Source: Liopterus haemorrhoidalis (lineage: Eukaryota; Arthropoda; Insecta; Coleoptera; Dytiscidae). From it: a stretch of 64,000 nucleotides of DNA. The notes beneath the pieces were generated by a model that did not search any database, was not told the DNA's origin, and worked only from the letters and a program-made list of their open reading frames with translations. Where the stretch lies: positions 6,202,501 to 6,266,500 of the forward strand of contig OZ020618.1 in the NCBI GenBank assembly GCA_963971575.1, in the 5' to 3' direction. Position numbers and translations under genes: made by a program. This document shows positions 31,901 through 42,840 of this stretch, piece after piece. The first letter of the stretch is position 1. Every line of letters starts with the position of its first letter.

Positions 31901-32928
31901 AGTGACATATACTATTTTTTCTTCAAGCGTAGGTATTAAAAATTTGCAACCATAAATACTTATGACTTTATAGTTTCAGATGCTATTGCTGCTAATTCCG
32001 GCGGTGTACATTGAATTAGTTGAGACATTTTTTAATTTTTATATTGTGTATTTTGTAACTAATCACAGAATGATCACAGAATAATAATAAAGTAACTCAC
32101 TAATAACGTAACTAATTTCTGAATTCACTACAAACCACGCTACAAACATATTAAATTGACAGAGGTTTTGTTTATGGCGACTGCTGCCATCAGTGCCATC
32201 TGTTGATAACTATATGAACTATTTACTAGTATAAAAATGTTCACATTTTGTTACTAGTAAAAAAATGTATCATTTCTACCGAATGTATTGAACAATGTAA
32301 TGTTAGCATTATAATCCGCTTGAAGAAAAATATACTTTTTATTCTAGTTTCAAGTTTTAGTTTCTATTCAGAAGATTCGTTTGTGTTTCCTTCACTTCCC
32401 TTTCAGATCAGTTCCGGTTCCGGTCTAAATCTTCACTGTCGATCGGTAAGAGAACTGATTATATTACTCAATGGTCTCGTGATAACAGAAGCGTGACTTG
32501 AATCGGTTAGTTCAATAAACGGTGATTTTTATTAGAGCATTTTAGAATTAAACTTGAAACTGGAGGACGTGGGAATAAAATAAAGTAAATATTTTTAAAA
32601 CTTGGAAATGACGCTAAAGAAAGGTACCGATGATGAAGAAATCTATATAAATCTATGAAGAAATACATAAATTAGTTTGTTTGTGTGTATGTATTACAGT
32701 TAAACCATCTCTCCCTCTGCCTCTGCTTACCCTCGCCAATCAAAACAGTTTACAGAGCACCACCATACTTAACAAGATGCTACACTTGTTATGTCTTGGC
32801 CTAATTTCACAGCTTCAGACAATATCCCAGTGTGTTCTTATGGATAATATTGAACTATGGTATCCATTACGGTGCGATGCAAGGAGAGTTTACCTAGAGA
32901 TATAGGCAGAGTGTGAGAGAACAGGTGC
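31901..32928. other. No feature recognised
   Basis: Frames at 32248-32496 and 32681-32905 have no conserved motif. TCGGTAAGAG (32444) resembles a splice donor but no exon can be supported. Confidence 0.4.
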
Positions 32929-32965
32929 GCACCCTGGGGGGCTCAGGGGCTTGACCCCCCCCCAT
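32929..32965. mobile_element. Solitary hAT-type left end
   Basis: CAGGTGCGCACCCTGGGGGG, then a C9 run: diverged version of the left end at 2178. No right end found. Confidence 0.4.
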
Positions 32966-33019
32966 TAGTTTCAAAATAAGATTTATATTACGTGAGTTTT
33001 TATCAAAATATTAGTGATG

Positions 33020-33765
33020 ATAATAACGTCACACATGTGTCCGTCTGTCTGTACGGTAGAAATTGTAGCCAACGGCTTAACATAAAAAGTTGAAATTGGC
33101 ATGTTTATACAACTCTTTGACCCACATATATAAAAAATACTGGGAATTTAAAATATACATCCCAAGATAAATATAAATAAATATGTATTTAATTAAAAAA
33201 AATTAATATTTTTAAAAAATTTGGCGTAGCATATCGGATAATTTTAAAGTGTGGATGAACAAGAAAATTTTTATTTTTGAAAAACCAATTTTTTTATGGA
33301 CTTTTCGCCATAAATATGTCAAAAAACTTTTGTCCTTCACCCTATCTCCCAGAGGGGTCGATCTAAAAATCTGAAAAAAATCTCAACAATGTACATTGAT
33401 AGAAACCGGAATAGCTCAACAGTAATTTTTAAACAAATTAGTTTTTCGAAAAATATCGATTTTTTTGTGTAGTTGAAAAATATGATTATTATTTTTTAAA
33501 TTTATTGTGTGGTTTCAAAAGAAAACTCTTAGGACGTAGATTAAGAAACAAAAGGTGTTTTTTTTAAATTTATTTCTTTTAACAGGATTTTAGCCAAAAA
33601 TGTGCTAATAAGTTCTTGTCTCACACCCTTTTACCCAATAGGATTGAACTAAAAATCTGAAAAAATTATAAATAACGTATTGATCTGAGCCGGAAACGTG
33701 CGTGAGGAATTTTTGATCAGATTGCGTTTTTTGAAAATATTGCAGTTTTTGTGTTTTTGATATAA
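33020..33765 (+). repeat. ~300-bp-module repeat, two diverged modules in tandem
   Basis: Two passes through the module: AAATCTGAAAAAAATCTCAA / AATGTACATTGATAGAAACC / TTTTTCGAAAAATATCGATT / TTAGGACGTAGATTAAGAAA, then CTAAAAATCTGAAAAAATTA / ATTGATCTGAGCCGGAAACG / GGAATTTTTGATCAGATTG. A CACATGTGTCCGTCTGTCTG segment precedes them. Confidence 0.7.
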
Positions 33766-33775
33766 GCTGTTCACT

Positions 33776-34094
33776 TTTGTAAGAACAAACTAAGCGTAAA
33801 TTTTGTTTTCAACCATTTGCACCTTTGAAACTGTATGGCATGTTGGTATTACAGAAAAATAATTTGAAAAGTCAGATTATAAATATGTAATTTAAAAAAA
33901 TATCATTTGTCATATTTCATTTTGAACAGTGGCCTCTTAAATATTTTGTAAATATAATACTAACCTAAAATAATACAAACATAACCCAAAACTGTAAAGC
34001 CTTTTTTCCAATATAGCCAAGTTTCTAAAAGTCAGTAATACACTATAAAAATCACCAAAATAACCAGATCTAGTTTGTCCTAAAAGTGAACAGC
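33776..34094. mobile_element. MITE with GCTGTTCAC ends (copy 2)
   Basis: GCTGTTCACTTTTGTAAGAA (left) and AAAAGTGAACAGC (right) are inverted; interior as in the copy at 5209-5458 plus about 70 extra bases. It lies between two segments of the module/terminus family. Confidence 0.78.
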
Positions 34095-35108
34095 TTTTGT
34101 AGGTATGACCAAAAAACCCTTATACCGTCATTTCGTCGTCTGTCTGTCTATCTGTCTGTCTGAGTTGAAATTAGGCATGCTTATACAACTCTTTGACCCG
34201 CACTTAGGAAAAATACTAAAACATCTAAAAAACATATCCTCCTAAAAATATAAACAAATATATGCTCATCGAAAAAAAAATATTTTTTTACAATTCTGTG
34301 CAGGGTATCAAATGAAAGCCCTTGGTACGTGGATTAACGATCAAAATTTTATTTTTGCAAAAGAAATTATTTTGTGGCGATTTTCGCCAAAATTGTGCAA
34401 AAAAAAAAATTGTCCCACACCTTGTAGCCCAGATGGTTTAAACTAAAAATCTGAAAAAAATCTAAGTAATGTACATTGGTGTGAACCGGAATAGTACAAC
34501 AGGAATTTTTGATCAGATTATGTTTTCGGAAAATAACGATTTTTTTGTGTTTTTAAGTAAGATATGTAAAATATTTAATTCGCTATTTAACACAGTAAAT
34601 GAGTGAACGTCCGTAGTCCAGTGGTAATGTTCTCGCTTCGTAAGTTGCAAACTACTGTTCGATTCCCGTCAAATTTAATTTTTTCTGTTTTTTTTTTGCA
34701 TTTTTATTTTGTTTAAATTATTTTGTCAAAATTCTAGTTATATTTTGGCAAATGTTGCATTTAATTTTTAAAAGCGTAAATTTAATAACCAGTGGGAAAT
34801 GTTGAAATTATAATTTAATTCTATGTTTGAATGTATACGAAATCAGAGGGGCGGAGTTTATAACTTAAACAACCAATGGAAGCCGTAGGCGCAATTTTCA
34901 AAATCTTAATGAACCTTGCTATATAAAAAAAAAATACTGCACATATTTAGAAACTTAAATAATGGTATTAGGCATTCGAATTAAAATTCATAAAAAAATA
35001 TTTTGACATAACATTTGTTTTGGCATCCCAAATAATCATCATTCAGTTACTAAATACCTGCAAAACCCAGAAATGTGTGCAAATTTACACTTCACATCAA
35101 TTTTTTAG
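34095..35108 (+). mobile_element. ~1-kb repeat with tRNA-like cassette (copy A)
   Basis: Left end TTTTGTAGGTATGACC, a GTCTGTCTGTC tract (34137-34166), one ~300-bp module (GTATCAAATGAAAGCCCTTG to TTTTTGATCAGATTATGTTT), the tRNA-like cassette (34607-34670), and T-tracts. Then AAAAGCGTAAATTTAATAAC, CAACCAATGGAAGC and ATAATGGTATTAGGCATTCG. Right end AATACCTGCAAAACCC followed by a hairpin terminus. No reading frame. Function and superfamily unknown. Confidence 0.75.
34607..34670 (+). other. tRNA-like cassette
   Basis: A-box-like TAGTCCAGTGGT (34614-34625) and B-box GTTCGATTCCC (34657-34667) at tRNA spacing, followed by T-tracts that could end pol III transcription. The acceptor stem does not pair convincingly, so not called as a tRNA gene. 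Confidence 0.6.
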
Positions 35109-35957
35109 TTTATGGTTAAAGTATGGCTTGTTATTAAAATTTAGTTTAAAAAAATTAAATGGAATCTCTAAGTACTCAAATAACGAATAAATGATCAAAA
35201 AATGTTTCATCCAAAAATTAGTTTTAGACATCCAGCATTCTGTTGGCTTCTTACACTTATTAAATACCTACAAAACCCTGAAATGGGTGAAAATTCACAC
35301 TTCACATAATTTTTTTTAATGTAAATAAAATAAATTTTACAAATTTAATCACATTTCCACATGAATGGTAATAAACAACACTTTTTAGCACTATATTAAT
35401 TATTTATTAATATATATAATATTAATTAATAATTATTATCTCATTATATTTAACTAATTCAGTCCACTTTCAACCGTTTAATTGAAAATTATGTTACAAT
35501 TATTATTTAAACAATAAATTTAACTCTGATATATGCATAATTTCGCAGTGATTCAGAGCTAGAAAGGTTATTACTACATAAAATTAAAAATTCAACCGAG
35601 CTATGTTCGAATAGGTGAATGTTGCAATAGTATTTTTACAATATTCAGTAGGTCAAATTATTACAGATTTGTTAGGTTATGTTTAAGACAATTCTATTTT
35701 ATGCATGGTATAAAATATAAGTTATTTTATGTGCTAGATTATATTTTTATACAATAAACCTTAAGGCTATTGATAAATTATATAAAGTAATTTTTAAAAA
35801 TCGATTTAATATTGCAAAATGTTGAAATTACTTTTAAATATATTAAATTATAAATAAATAGTTTACAATAGAGAATAGCAAGCCTCTGGCCTATGGGGGC
35901 ATTTCTAGGATCAGTCGAAACGTCAAGGTTGGCTGAATGAATTTAAATAATTTCATT
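35109..35957. other. Mostly unassigned; one more hairpin terminus
   Basis: 35150-35320 carries ATTAAATGGAATCTCTAAGT and ends in ATACCTACAAAACCCTGAAA plus TGGGTGAAAATTCACACTTC, a second type of element sharing the same terminus (compare 48555-48725 and 61470-61600). The remainder to 35957 is AT-rich. Confidence 0.5.
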
Positions 35958-35960
35958 GTA

Positions 35961-36865
35961 ACGGGTGTTTTTTTTTTAGAGGTATAGAACTTTAAGTTGG
36001 CATTACTGTTCAAGATGGCGACCGATTTAACAGCTGTCAAGTGATTTATTCTCAGTTTGGTTTGGCAATTCATCATGAATAGACTCACGCCTGAACAACG
36101 CTTGCAAATAGTGCAATTTTATTTCGAAAATAATGGTTCTGTGCGGAATACGTATCGCGCACTACGTCCATTTTATCGTCGACAAAATCGTCCATCAGAG
36201 CAGTTAATTCGATTAACCATGGAACGTTTTCGCACCACGTTTACTCTTATTGATAACTCGCATCCCCAGAGACGCCGTACGGTGCGTACAGAAGAAGCTA
36301 TTGGTACTGTAGAGCGTAGCATTGAGGAAGACCCGAATGAGTCCATCCGCCATCGAGCACAGGAATTGGATCTGTGTCCATCCACTTTATGGACAGCCAT
36401 GATGTCAAGGAGCTGTGGTTCCAACAAGACGGCGCAACATGTCACACAGCTCGTGCCACAATCGATTTATTGAAAGACACGTTTGGTGACCGCCTAATTT
36501 CACGTTTTGGACCTGTGAATTGGCCTCCAAGATCTTGTGATTTAACACCGCTGGACTACTTTCTGTGGGGCTATGTAAAGTCATTGGTCTATGCGGATAA
36601 GCCACAAACGCTTGACCATTTGGAAGACAACATTCGCCGTGTTATTGCCGATATACGGCCACAAATGTTGGAAAAAGTCATCGAAAATTGGACGTCCAGA
36701 TTGGACTACATCCGAGCCAGCCGTGGCGGTCATATGCCAGAAATCATATTTAAAATGTAATGCCACAAGATTATCTTTCGAATAAAAAAAAATTCATGTC
36801 AATCGAATAATCCATCGTTGTTTTATTGCAATTTAAAGTTCTATACCTCTAAAAAAAACACCCTT
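35961..36865 (+). mobile_element. IS630/mariner-like transposon, internally deleted
   Basis: Terminal repeats GGGTGTTTTTTTTTTAGAGG / CCTCTAAAAAAAACACCC continue inward to TATAGAACTTTAA, and TA lies outside both ends (35959-35960, 36866-36867). At 0.9 kb it is shorter than a full element of this type because the catalytic middle is gone. Confidence 0.85.
36075..36760 (+). pseudogene. Transposase with internal deletion
   Basis: From ATG at 36075 (MNRLTPEQRLQIVQFYFEN) runs an N-terminal HTH region to the LCPSTLW motif near 36390. Then, in a different frame, DSHDVKELWFQQDGATCHTA holds the second catalytic Asp, followed by RSCDLTPLDYFLWGYVKS with the third acidic residue. The part carrying the first Asp is missing; the junction lies within CACTTTATGGACAGC at about 36384-36398. 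The C-terminal half ends naturally at 36760 (GGHMPEIIFKM). The two halves overlap in separate frames (36057-36473 and 36374-36760), so no full enzyme can be made. Minus-strand frames are shadows. Confidence 0.88.
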
Positions 36866-36867
36866 TA

Positions 36868-37185
36868 CTTCATGGTACTTACTTTGAAGGGACCTACAGA
36901 TAGTGGATTCCACGACTTGCGAGCGGTATCAAGTCTGAAACCCTAATGGTTCGCTGGCCGGTTGCTTAGATTCTTTAGGACAGGAATAAGGTTTGAATTA
37001 AAGTCTGCATTTTACTTCATCTACGTTTAATGTTAATTTAAGGTCGAGTTAATAATTACACTGTTACCATGTAGAAACTTATGACCGTTCTTAAGATGCG
37101 CTCGCATTTATACCAAGCTATAGCTATCCAGTTCTCCAGTCAGTCAGATAAATATTGTAAGTATGGTGTTATAAAAAAATCGTTA
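36868..37185. other. No feature recognised
   Basis: Unassigned spacer. Confidence 0.4.
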
Positions 37186-37935
37186 ACTTTCGAAGTGTTA
37201 TCAGATCAAAAATTCCTGTAGAACCATTATGGTTCACATTAATGTGCATTACTCACAATTTTTCTAGATTTTCAGAATAACCTCCTGGGTTAAAAGGTGC
37301 GGGACAAGTGTTTTTTTTTACAAATTTCTGGTAAAAATCATGTTATAATTTAAAAGAAATTTTGAAAAACTTCTTTTCGTTCAATATCTTCTCAAGAGCT
37401 TTCTTATACCACGCAATAAATTTTAAAATAATATATTTTTTTTTCAACGACACAAATAAATCGATATTTTTCTTTATATGTACTATATGTTTTAAACTAA
37501 GTATATTTTTAGAGATTCCATCTTTTATTTGCAATAATTGTTTGATTGACAAGCAATTAATAGCTCATTGAAATAATAATTTCAATTAGTTTCAATATTG
37601 TAATAATTAAAATGTTAAATTACTTAGGAGAACAAATTAATTTTCTCTCTGTTTTCCATTATGTATTAAAAAAATCATTAAAGAAAACCACAGTCTATTT
37701 ATTTTTTATAACGAAAAACTAATATTGTTTAGAATTAGCGGTTATAGGAAAAAAATACAGTGGTTCTCAAAATTTCTGTTAAACTGTTTCGGTTGCCAGC
37801 AATGTACATTATTGAAAATTTTTTCAGGTTTCTAGAACAACCCCTCTGGACAATAGGGGTGGACAAAAGTTTGTGATACATTTTTGGTGAAAATCCCATA
37901 TAATCGTTCTCTAACTAACTCAATAAAAATTATTT
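37186..37935. repeat. ~300-bp-module repeat, two diverged modules
   Basis: ATCAGATCAAAAATTCCTGT, GTTAAAAGGTGCGGGACAAG, TTCGTTCAATATCTTCTCAA and ACGCAATAAATTTTAAAATA form one module. TTTCGGTTGCCAGCAATGTA, ACAACCCCTCTGGACAATAG and GTGGACAAAAG form part of another. Frames across it on both strands mirror each other and are not genes. Confidence 0.6.
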
Positions 37936-38138
37936 AATTTAATAATATTTTCTCCCATTTGGTTTAAAAATATTTTATTTGTCTCTGCCACTGGCGTTAT
38001 CTTGTTTGCGCAGTTTTGTAACGGTCGTATACTCTTCTCTGTTTGAATCATGTCTAGTATTCAGAAGGCTCTGCCTACGCCCTATTATACGTTATGATTT
38101 AACCTTTTATTTGAATTACTTTAGTTTTTTGTGTTTAA

Positions 38139-38659
38139 CCCTTTACCGCATAGTGTGCCATATATGGCACATTCCGATTTTTATTTTTTATTTTACTTTT
38201 AAAACTGAATCAGAACGTTACGTCATGAATGTTCATATATGCCACATACACAGCAATGGATCCTGCAGTATCTCAAGTAATGGGCTGCAATAGATTTGAG
38301 GATATCAAGCGGAATTTACACTTCAACGATAACTCTGAATTTATTGAGAAAGGACAATTAGAAGATACGACCTTTTCTTTCAAAAATTCGAGGGCGACTG
38401 CTTTTAATCCCTAATGAAGAACACCTAGCAATTGACGAGTAAATAATACGGAATCATTTTCTTTTGTAACATAATGTAGAATCATAATGTTCCATGTATG
38501 GCACAAACCCTAAATTATTATTTTAATTATTATTTTTTCATAAAAATAATAATTTTTATTTTAAATATATTTTTTTAATTAATTTTTCTATCAATAAGAA
38601 CCAATTCCTAATGCTCATGAATTATTTCAGCCAAAAATAAAAATTCATGCAGTAAAGGG
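38139..38659 (+). mobile_element. piggyBac-type deletion derivative
   Basis: CCCTTTACCGCAT (38139-38151) and ATGCAGTAAAGGG (38647-38659) are inverted with one mismatch. TTAA flanks each end (38135-38138, 38660-38663), the piggyBac target. Subterminal TGCCATATATGGCACA and ATGTATGGCACAAACC are also inverted. At 521 bp, most of the transposase is gone. Confidence 0.9.
38229..38414 (+). pseudogene. piggyBac transposase fragment
   Basis: The frame contains MGCNRFEDIKRNLHFNDNSE, a hallmark of the start of the piggyBac DDE domain, then EKGQLEDTTFSF and a stop. No catalytic aspartate is present. It is flanked directly by the element ends. Confidence 0.8.
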
Positions 38660-38663
38660 TTAA

Positions 38664-38790
38664 ATTATCAAAGAGGAATAAATCATTTATAGTAATGCAA
38701 TACTTATAAATCAAATAACACATTGTTAATTGTGAGAAATACGTTTCTGAAATTGAAAATAAATAAAAATGAAGCTATTTATCAATATAT
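38664..38790. repeat. Dispersed repeat fragment, partner at 62886-62993
   Basis: ATCAAAGAGGAATAAATCAT, AATAACACATTGTTAATTGT and GAGAAATACGTTTCTGAAAT are found reversed at 62993-62886. Confidence 0.75.
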
Positions 38791-38892
38791 TTCTTATTAA
38801 TTTAATGAAGACTTGAATACGAAAAAAAAAAAAACATTAATCAACGATAATATAGATATGGGCGAACTTATGTGATTTTGGGATCGTACACA

Positions 38893-40444
38893 CAGTGCCG
38901 CAACAAGGGTGGTGCGAGAGGTGCCGCCGCACCAGGCGCCGGACTAATAAGGGCGCCAAATTGCCATTCATTTTTTTTTTAATATATATTAATAAACTAT
39001 AATCAACACAAAATTGATTTCATAAAAGATTTTTTTTTTTTTTTTATAAACTTGTTAGTTAAGAAAAGTAAATTCAAACTATATTATTTCGAATAGTACA
39101 TAAAACTTGTGTATTGGATGAAAAGGCAGAGGACGAAACGCACCTAGCAACATCCAAAGATATTTTGATAAAGAGTGTTACATGGTAATTGATACTATAT
39201 TATCTCAAATCAATTGGAGATACGAATCATTTCGAGACGTTTGTTCTGATTTTACTTTCTTGACAGGATATTCTCTTGCAATAATGTCTACAGAAGAATT
39301 TTTTAAAAATGCTACAAATCTTGCTGCCAAATATTGTAAAGATTTAGATCCAATCGAATTTTCATTTGAAATCGAAAGTTTCAAATGACAGGCAAGATCA
39401 TTAATTGATGACTGTACAACTGCCACTCCAATGCAATTATTAGAAGTGATCCACACTTACAATTCAAAAGATGTGTACCCTAATATTGGCATTGCGCTGC
39501 GCATATTTTTAACGCTCCCTGTAACTGTTGCTTCGAATGAACGCAATTTTAGTAAATTAAAGTTAATAAAAAATTATTTGCGTTCTACAATGGGCCAAGA
39601 TACATTGTCAAATTTAGCTTTAATATCAATAGAAAATACTATAGCGCAGTCATTAAATTATAAAGACTTAACTAACGAATTCTCACAGTTAAAAGGCAGA
39701 AAAGTTCAATTAATTTAATTTTCCATTTCGTTAAAGTGATTATATAATATATTATTAAAATACTAAAATATTTATTATTTGTTGTTTAAACATCCCATTT
39801 TTTTTTTTCTGTCATTAGATCTATATTTTCTTATTTAATATGATTTTCAGTTATGTAATATAATATTTCTTTAACCCTTTTGTGTTTCATTTTAGGTGTT
39901 TTTCATTTTGTGTTTCATTGACCTAGAGTTTATATTTTGTCCCTTTTTATGTTAGTTGTTTATCATGATTTTTGAGTTTATTAACATAATTTGTTAATAT
40001 TGCAATTTCAACCAAACCAAAGAAAAACGTTAAAACTATACCAAAAAATAATACCAACGAATGTTTTTTATAAATTTATTGTTAAAAAATTACTTTATAA
40101 CATATATTTTTGTATTTTGCTTTACTGATAATAAGATAGTTCCTTTATTAGGAGTAAGTGTTCCTTTACTGGTGATTTTGTGATTTTTATGAATTAAGGT
40201 ATGTTTTTTATTTCCACTTGCATTAAAATAAAACAATAAGATTTTAAGGATTCTCGATAAAATATGGAAAGTAAATATCTTAAATAACATTTTGGTGAAG
40301 AAAACAACGTAATTAAAGGTCTTAAACGTTCCCTTACTGATGCAATCAGCCAACCACGAAATTTTAAAAATTGCGTATGTAATTAGAGAGGGGGCGCCAA
40401 ATAATTTTAAGCACCAGGCGCCAATTTATGTTGTTGCGGCACTG
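38893..40444 (+). mobile_element. hAT transposon with dimerisation domain
   Basis: Ends CAGTGCCGCAACAA and TTGTTGCGGCACTG are perfect inverted 14-mers; the target CGTACACA is duplicated exactly (38885-38892, 40445-40452). GGCGCC and GCACCAGGCGCC motifs lie inside both ends. The 1.55-kb size implies loss of the N-terminal BED and most of the RNase-H-like catalytic region. The ends resemble those of the CAGAGCCGCAGTAAGG MITEs. Confidence 0.95.
39122..39718 (+). pseudogene. hAT transposase C-terminal part
   Basis: One frame runs from 39122 to 39718 with a single TGA at 39386-39388. It starts KGRGRNAPSNIQRYFDKECY, then has helical sequence. After the stop comes YNSKDVYPNIGIALRIFLTL, PVTVASNERNFSKLKLIKNY and LRSTMGQDTLSNLALISIEN: the conserved hAT C-terminal dimerisation domain with the SxERxFS signature. 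The DDE core preceding it is missing. The domain contributes to transposase multimerisation in active hAT elements. The minus-strand frame 39205-39456 is a shadow. Confidence 0.93.
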
Positions 40445-40452
40445 CGTACACA

Positions 40453-41140
40453 GCGCCGTTATGGTGAACAAGTTTGTTCAGAATAACACAATAATCTTAA
40501 GACGGTTTTCCTGCTAAAATTATTTTCAAATCTGCATGTCAACTGGATATAAAATTCACAAATTCAACTAATAAATAACAGTTCTATTCACTCTTTTCTC
40601 AATACTTGTGTTAAAAAAGTATATAATGGTAAAAATCCGTGACTATAAACATAAAATCACTAAATTTATACTTAAGAGTTAAGTTGCATAAAGGTTATAA
40701 AAACAGCTTGATGCATAAATGGTAGTCGCATTAGTTTAGTAAGTGAACTGAAGTTAGATACAAGAACTGATATAAGTACAACAGAGTTAAATGTCAGGGT
40801 TCGCGGCAATGCGGAGAATTTAGCTCAGCGTTTCTTAAACAGTTCACGCGAAGACATTGAAGGAATTAGTGAACCAGCTCACCTACTTAGCAAACAATTT
40901 ATTTCATCAAAGAATTAAAACAAAGGTTTCATTAAAAGAGATAGATTAGCCATTTTGTCAAATATGTACAAATAATAAGTAAACTTATGTGATAAATACG
41001 TCAGTAAGATTGAAGCCTATGTAGAGATGACAATACAAATTAATTAATCGATTAATTGATCATTTGATTAATCGAACTGTTATAATTTATAATCGATTTT
41101 CGACTAAATTGGTAGAAAATAACTGATGAAATAAAAAAAA
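40453..41140. other. No feature recognised
   Basis: Unassigned sequence, AT-rich towards 41140. Confidence 0.4.
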
Positions 41141-41144
41141 ATTA

Positions 41145-41805
41145 TGTGAAATGTGAATTTTCACACATTTCAGGGTTTTGCAGGTATTTAGTAACTGAAT
41201 GATGATTATTTGGGATGCCAAAACAAATTTTATGTCAAAATATTTTTTTATGAATTTTAATTCGAATGCCTAATACCATTATTTAAGTTTGTAAATATGT
41301 GCAGTATTTTTTTTATATAGCAATGTTCATTACGATTTTGAAAATTGCGCCTATGGCTTCCATTGGTTGCTTAAATCATAAACTCCGCCCTCTGATTTCG
41401 TATACATTCAAACATAGAATTAAATTATAATTTCAACATTTCCCACTGGCTATTAAATTTACGCTTTTAAAAATTAAATGCAACATTTACCAAAATATAA
41501 CTAGAATTTTGACAAAATAATTTAAACAAAATAAAAATTAAAAAAAAAAACAGAAAAATTAAAATTGACAGGAATCCAACTCTAGTTGGCAAATTACGAA
41601 GCGACGACACAACGCACTACGCCACGAGCGCTTAATTATCTACTGTGTTACATAGCGAATTAAATATTTAACATATTTTAGTTAAAAACACAAAAAATGC
41701 GTTATTTTCCGAAAACATAATCTGATCAAAAATTCCTGTTGTACTATTCCGGTTCACAACAATGTACATTACTTAGAATTTTTTCAGATTTTTAGTTTAA
41801 ACCAT
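41145..41805 (-). mobile_element. ~1-kb repeat with tRNA-like cassette (copy B, partial)
   Basis: Reverse orientation: hairpin terminus GTGAATTTTCACACATTTCA and GGGTTTTGCAGGTATTTAGT, the TAATACCATTATTTAAGTTT and CTTCCATTGGTTGCT blocks, the tRNA-like cassette, then the module up to TTTTAGTTTAAACCAT. It is cut at 41805 by a LINE fragment, losing the outer (GTCT-bearing) end. Confidence 0.78.
41569..41632 (-). other. tRNA-like cassette, degraded
   Basis: On the minus strand A-box-like TGGCGTAGTGCG (rc 41613-41624) and a mutated B box GTTGGATTCC (rc 41571-41580). Confidence 0.5.
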
Positions 41806-41815
41806 AAACGAGAGT

Positions 41816-42190
41816 CTACATTAGTACAAAAAAACCAGTAAGATCAGCATCAAAATTCCGATGGAGTACACGGTAGGTAGTTATAAGATCACCACGACTT
41901 CTGCGGTTTTCCAGTTTGGGCAAATTAAGTCTTCGAAGTCTCTCATCATAGAGAAGTCTGTTGAAACCAAACGGTAAGCGCGTAACACGTCTCTGGACTC
42001 TTTCCATAATGTCAATATCTTTTCTAAGACTTGGTGACCAAACAGAAACGGCGAATTCTAGATGTAGAATATATGTGGTGAAAATTTTACGTACTAATAC
42101 AGGAGACGGCTTAGCAAATGCTCTAGAGATAAGGTACAACACTATTTACTTTCTTAACACACTTGATCACATGTGTAGACCAATTGAGGT
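41816..42190 (-). pseudogene. LINE reverse transcriptase C-terminal fragment
   Basis: The minus frame contains LVRKIFTTYILHLEFAVSVW, SPSLRKDIDIMERVQRRVTR and LRRLNLPKLENRRSRGDLIT. This matches the region just after the reverse transcriptase fingers in CR1/jockey-like LINEs (Y-x-x-H-L-E-Y/F, W-SP-x(4)-D-I, E-x-VQRR-x-TR, LENRR-RGDLI). It breaks off at 41816 against a module repeat and at about 42190 against the next LINE. No YxDD active site is included. Confidence 0.82.
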
Positions 42191-42195
42191 TGGTT

Positions 42196-42836
42196 TACAT
42201 TGGTTCTTAAATACATCATCTACTCGGACATCCTGAGCGTTCTAACCACTCTAGGCAAAATATATATTAGCAATAGAATCATCCAAGAAATACAAGAAAA
42301 AATACACAGCCTACAAGAACAAGACACAATAATCAGCTTGGTCTGGGTACTTTCACATATAGGCATAAAAGGTAAAGAAAAAGCAGATGCCGCAGCCAAA
42401 GAATCCACCAGAAAGGATCCAATGAATAACTCGACCGTACAAGACTATGACATGAAAAATGAAATAAAACAAAATCCAAGAACAAGTAGACAACATATGG
42501 TAAAATACACTACTTAACAAACTAAGAACAATAAAATCCGGCACGAAAAAATTGCCATTCTCGGGGACAAGAAGAGAGCAAACTTCCACTACCAGAGTAC
42601 GAATTGGATACACAAGAATAACACACAGCTATAAAATGAAGAAAGAAAATCCCCCATTGTGTAATGACTGTAACACAATCATTACAGTACAACACCTTAT
42701 TACAGAATGCACCAAATGTGACACAATAAGACAGACACACCAAATACCTGACACCCTACAAGAAGCACTTAACAACAATAACAATAAAATCCTACATAAA
42801 TTTCTAACAGACACAAAACTATACAGACAAATATAG
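42196..42836 (+). pseudogene. LINE RNase H and CCHC tail (copy 1)
   Basis: Two frames: 42200-42517 gives IIYSDILSVLTTL (RNase H Asp motif), then QEIQEKIHSLQEQDTIISLV, and LSHIGIKGKEKADAAAKES (RNase H His motif). After a shift, 42552-42836 gives SGTRREQTSTTRVRIGYTRI, then CNDCNTIITVQHLITEC, a C-x2-C-x7-H-x4-C finger, and ILHKFLTDTKLYRQI before a TAG stop. This is the C-terminal layout of I/jockey-type LINEs with an RNase H domain. The 3' region is interrupted after 42840 by a DNA transposon and resumes at 43879 (CCCACACAATGAAATATAA). Confidence 0.85.
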
Positions 42837-42840
42837 ACTA

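Noticed and set aside
32248..32905. Possible exons near a GGTAAGAG donor-like site
   Set aside because: No conserved protein motif, acceptor or second exon could be tied to it.
34607..34670. Genuine tRNA gene
   Set aside because: A and B boxes are present but acceptor and anticodon stems do not pair, and the segment lies inside a multicopy repeat.
36173..36785. Minus-strand and alternate frames over the IS630-like gene
   Set aside because: Shadow frames; the plus-strand frames hold the conserved transposase motifs.
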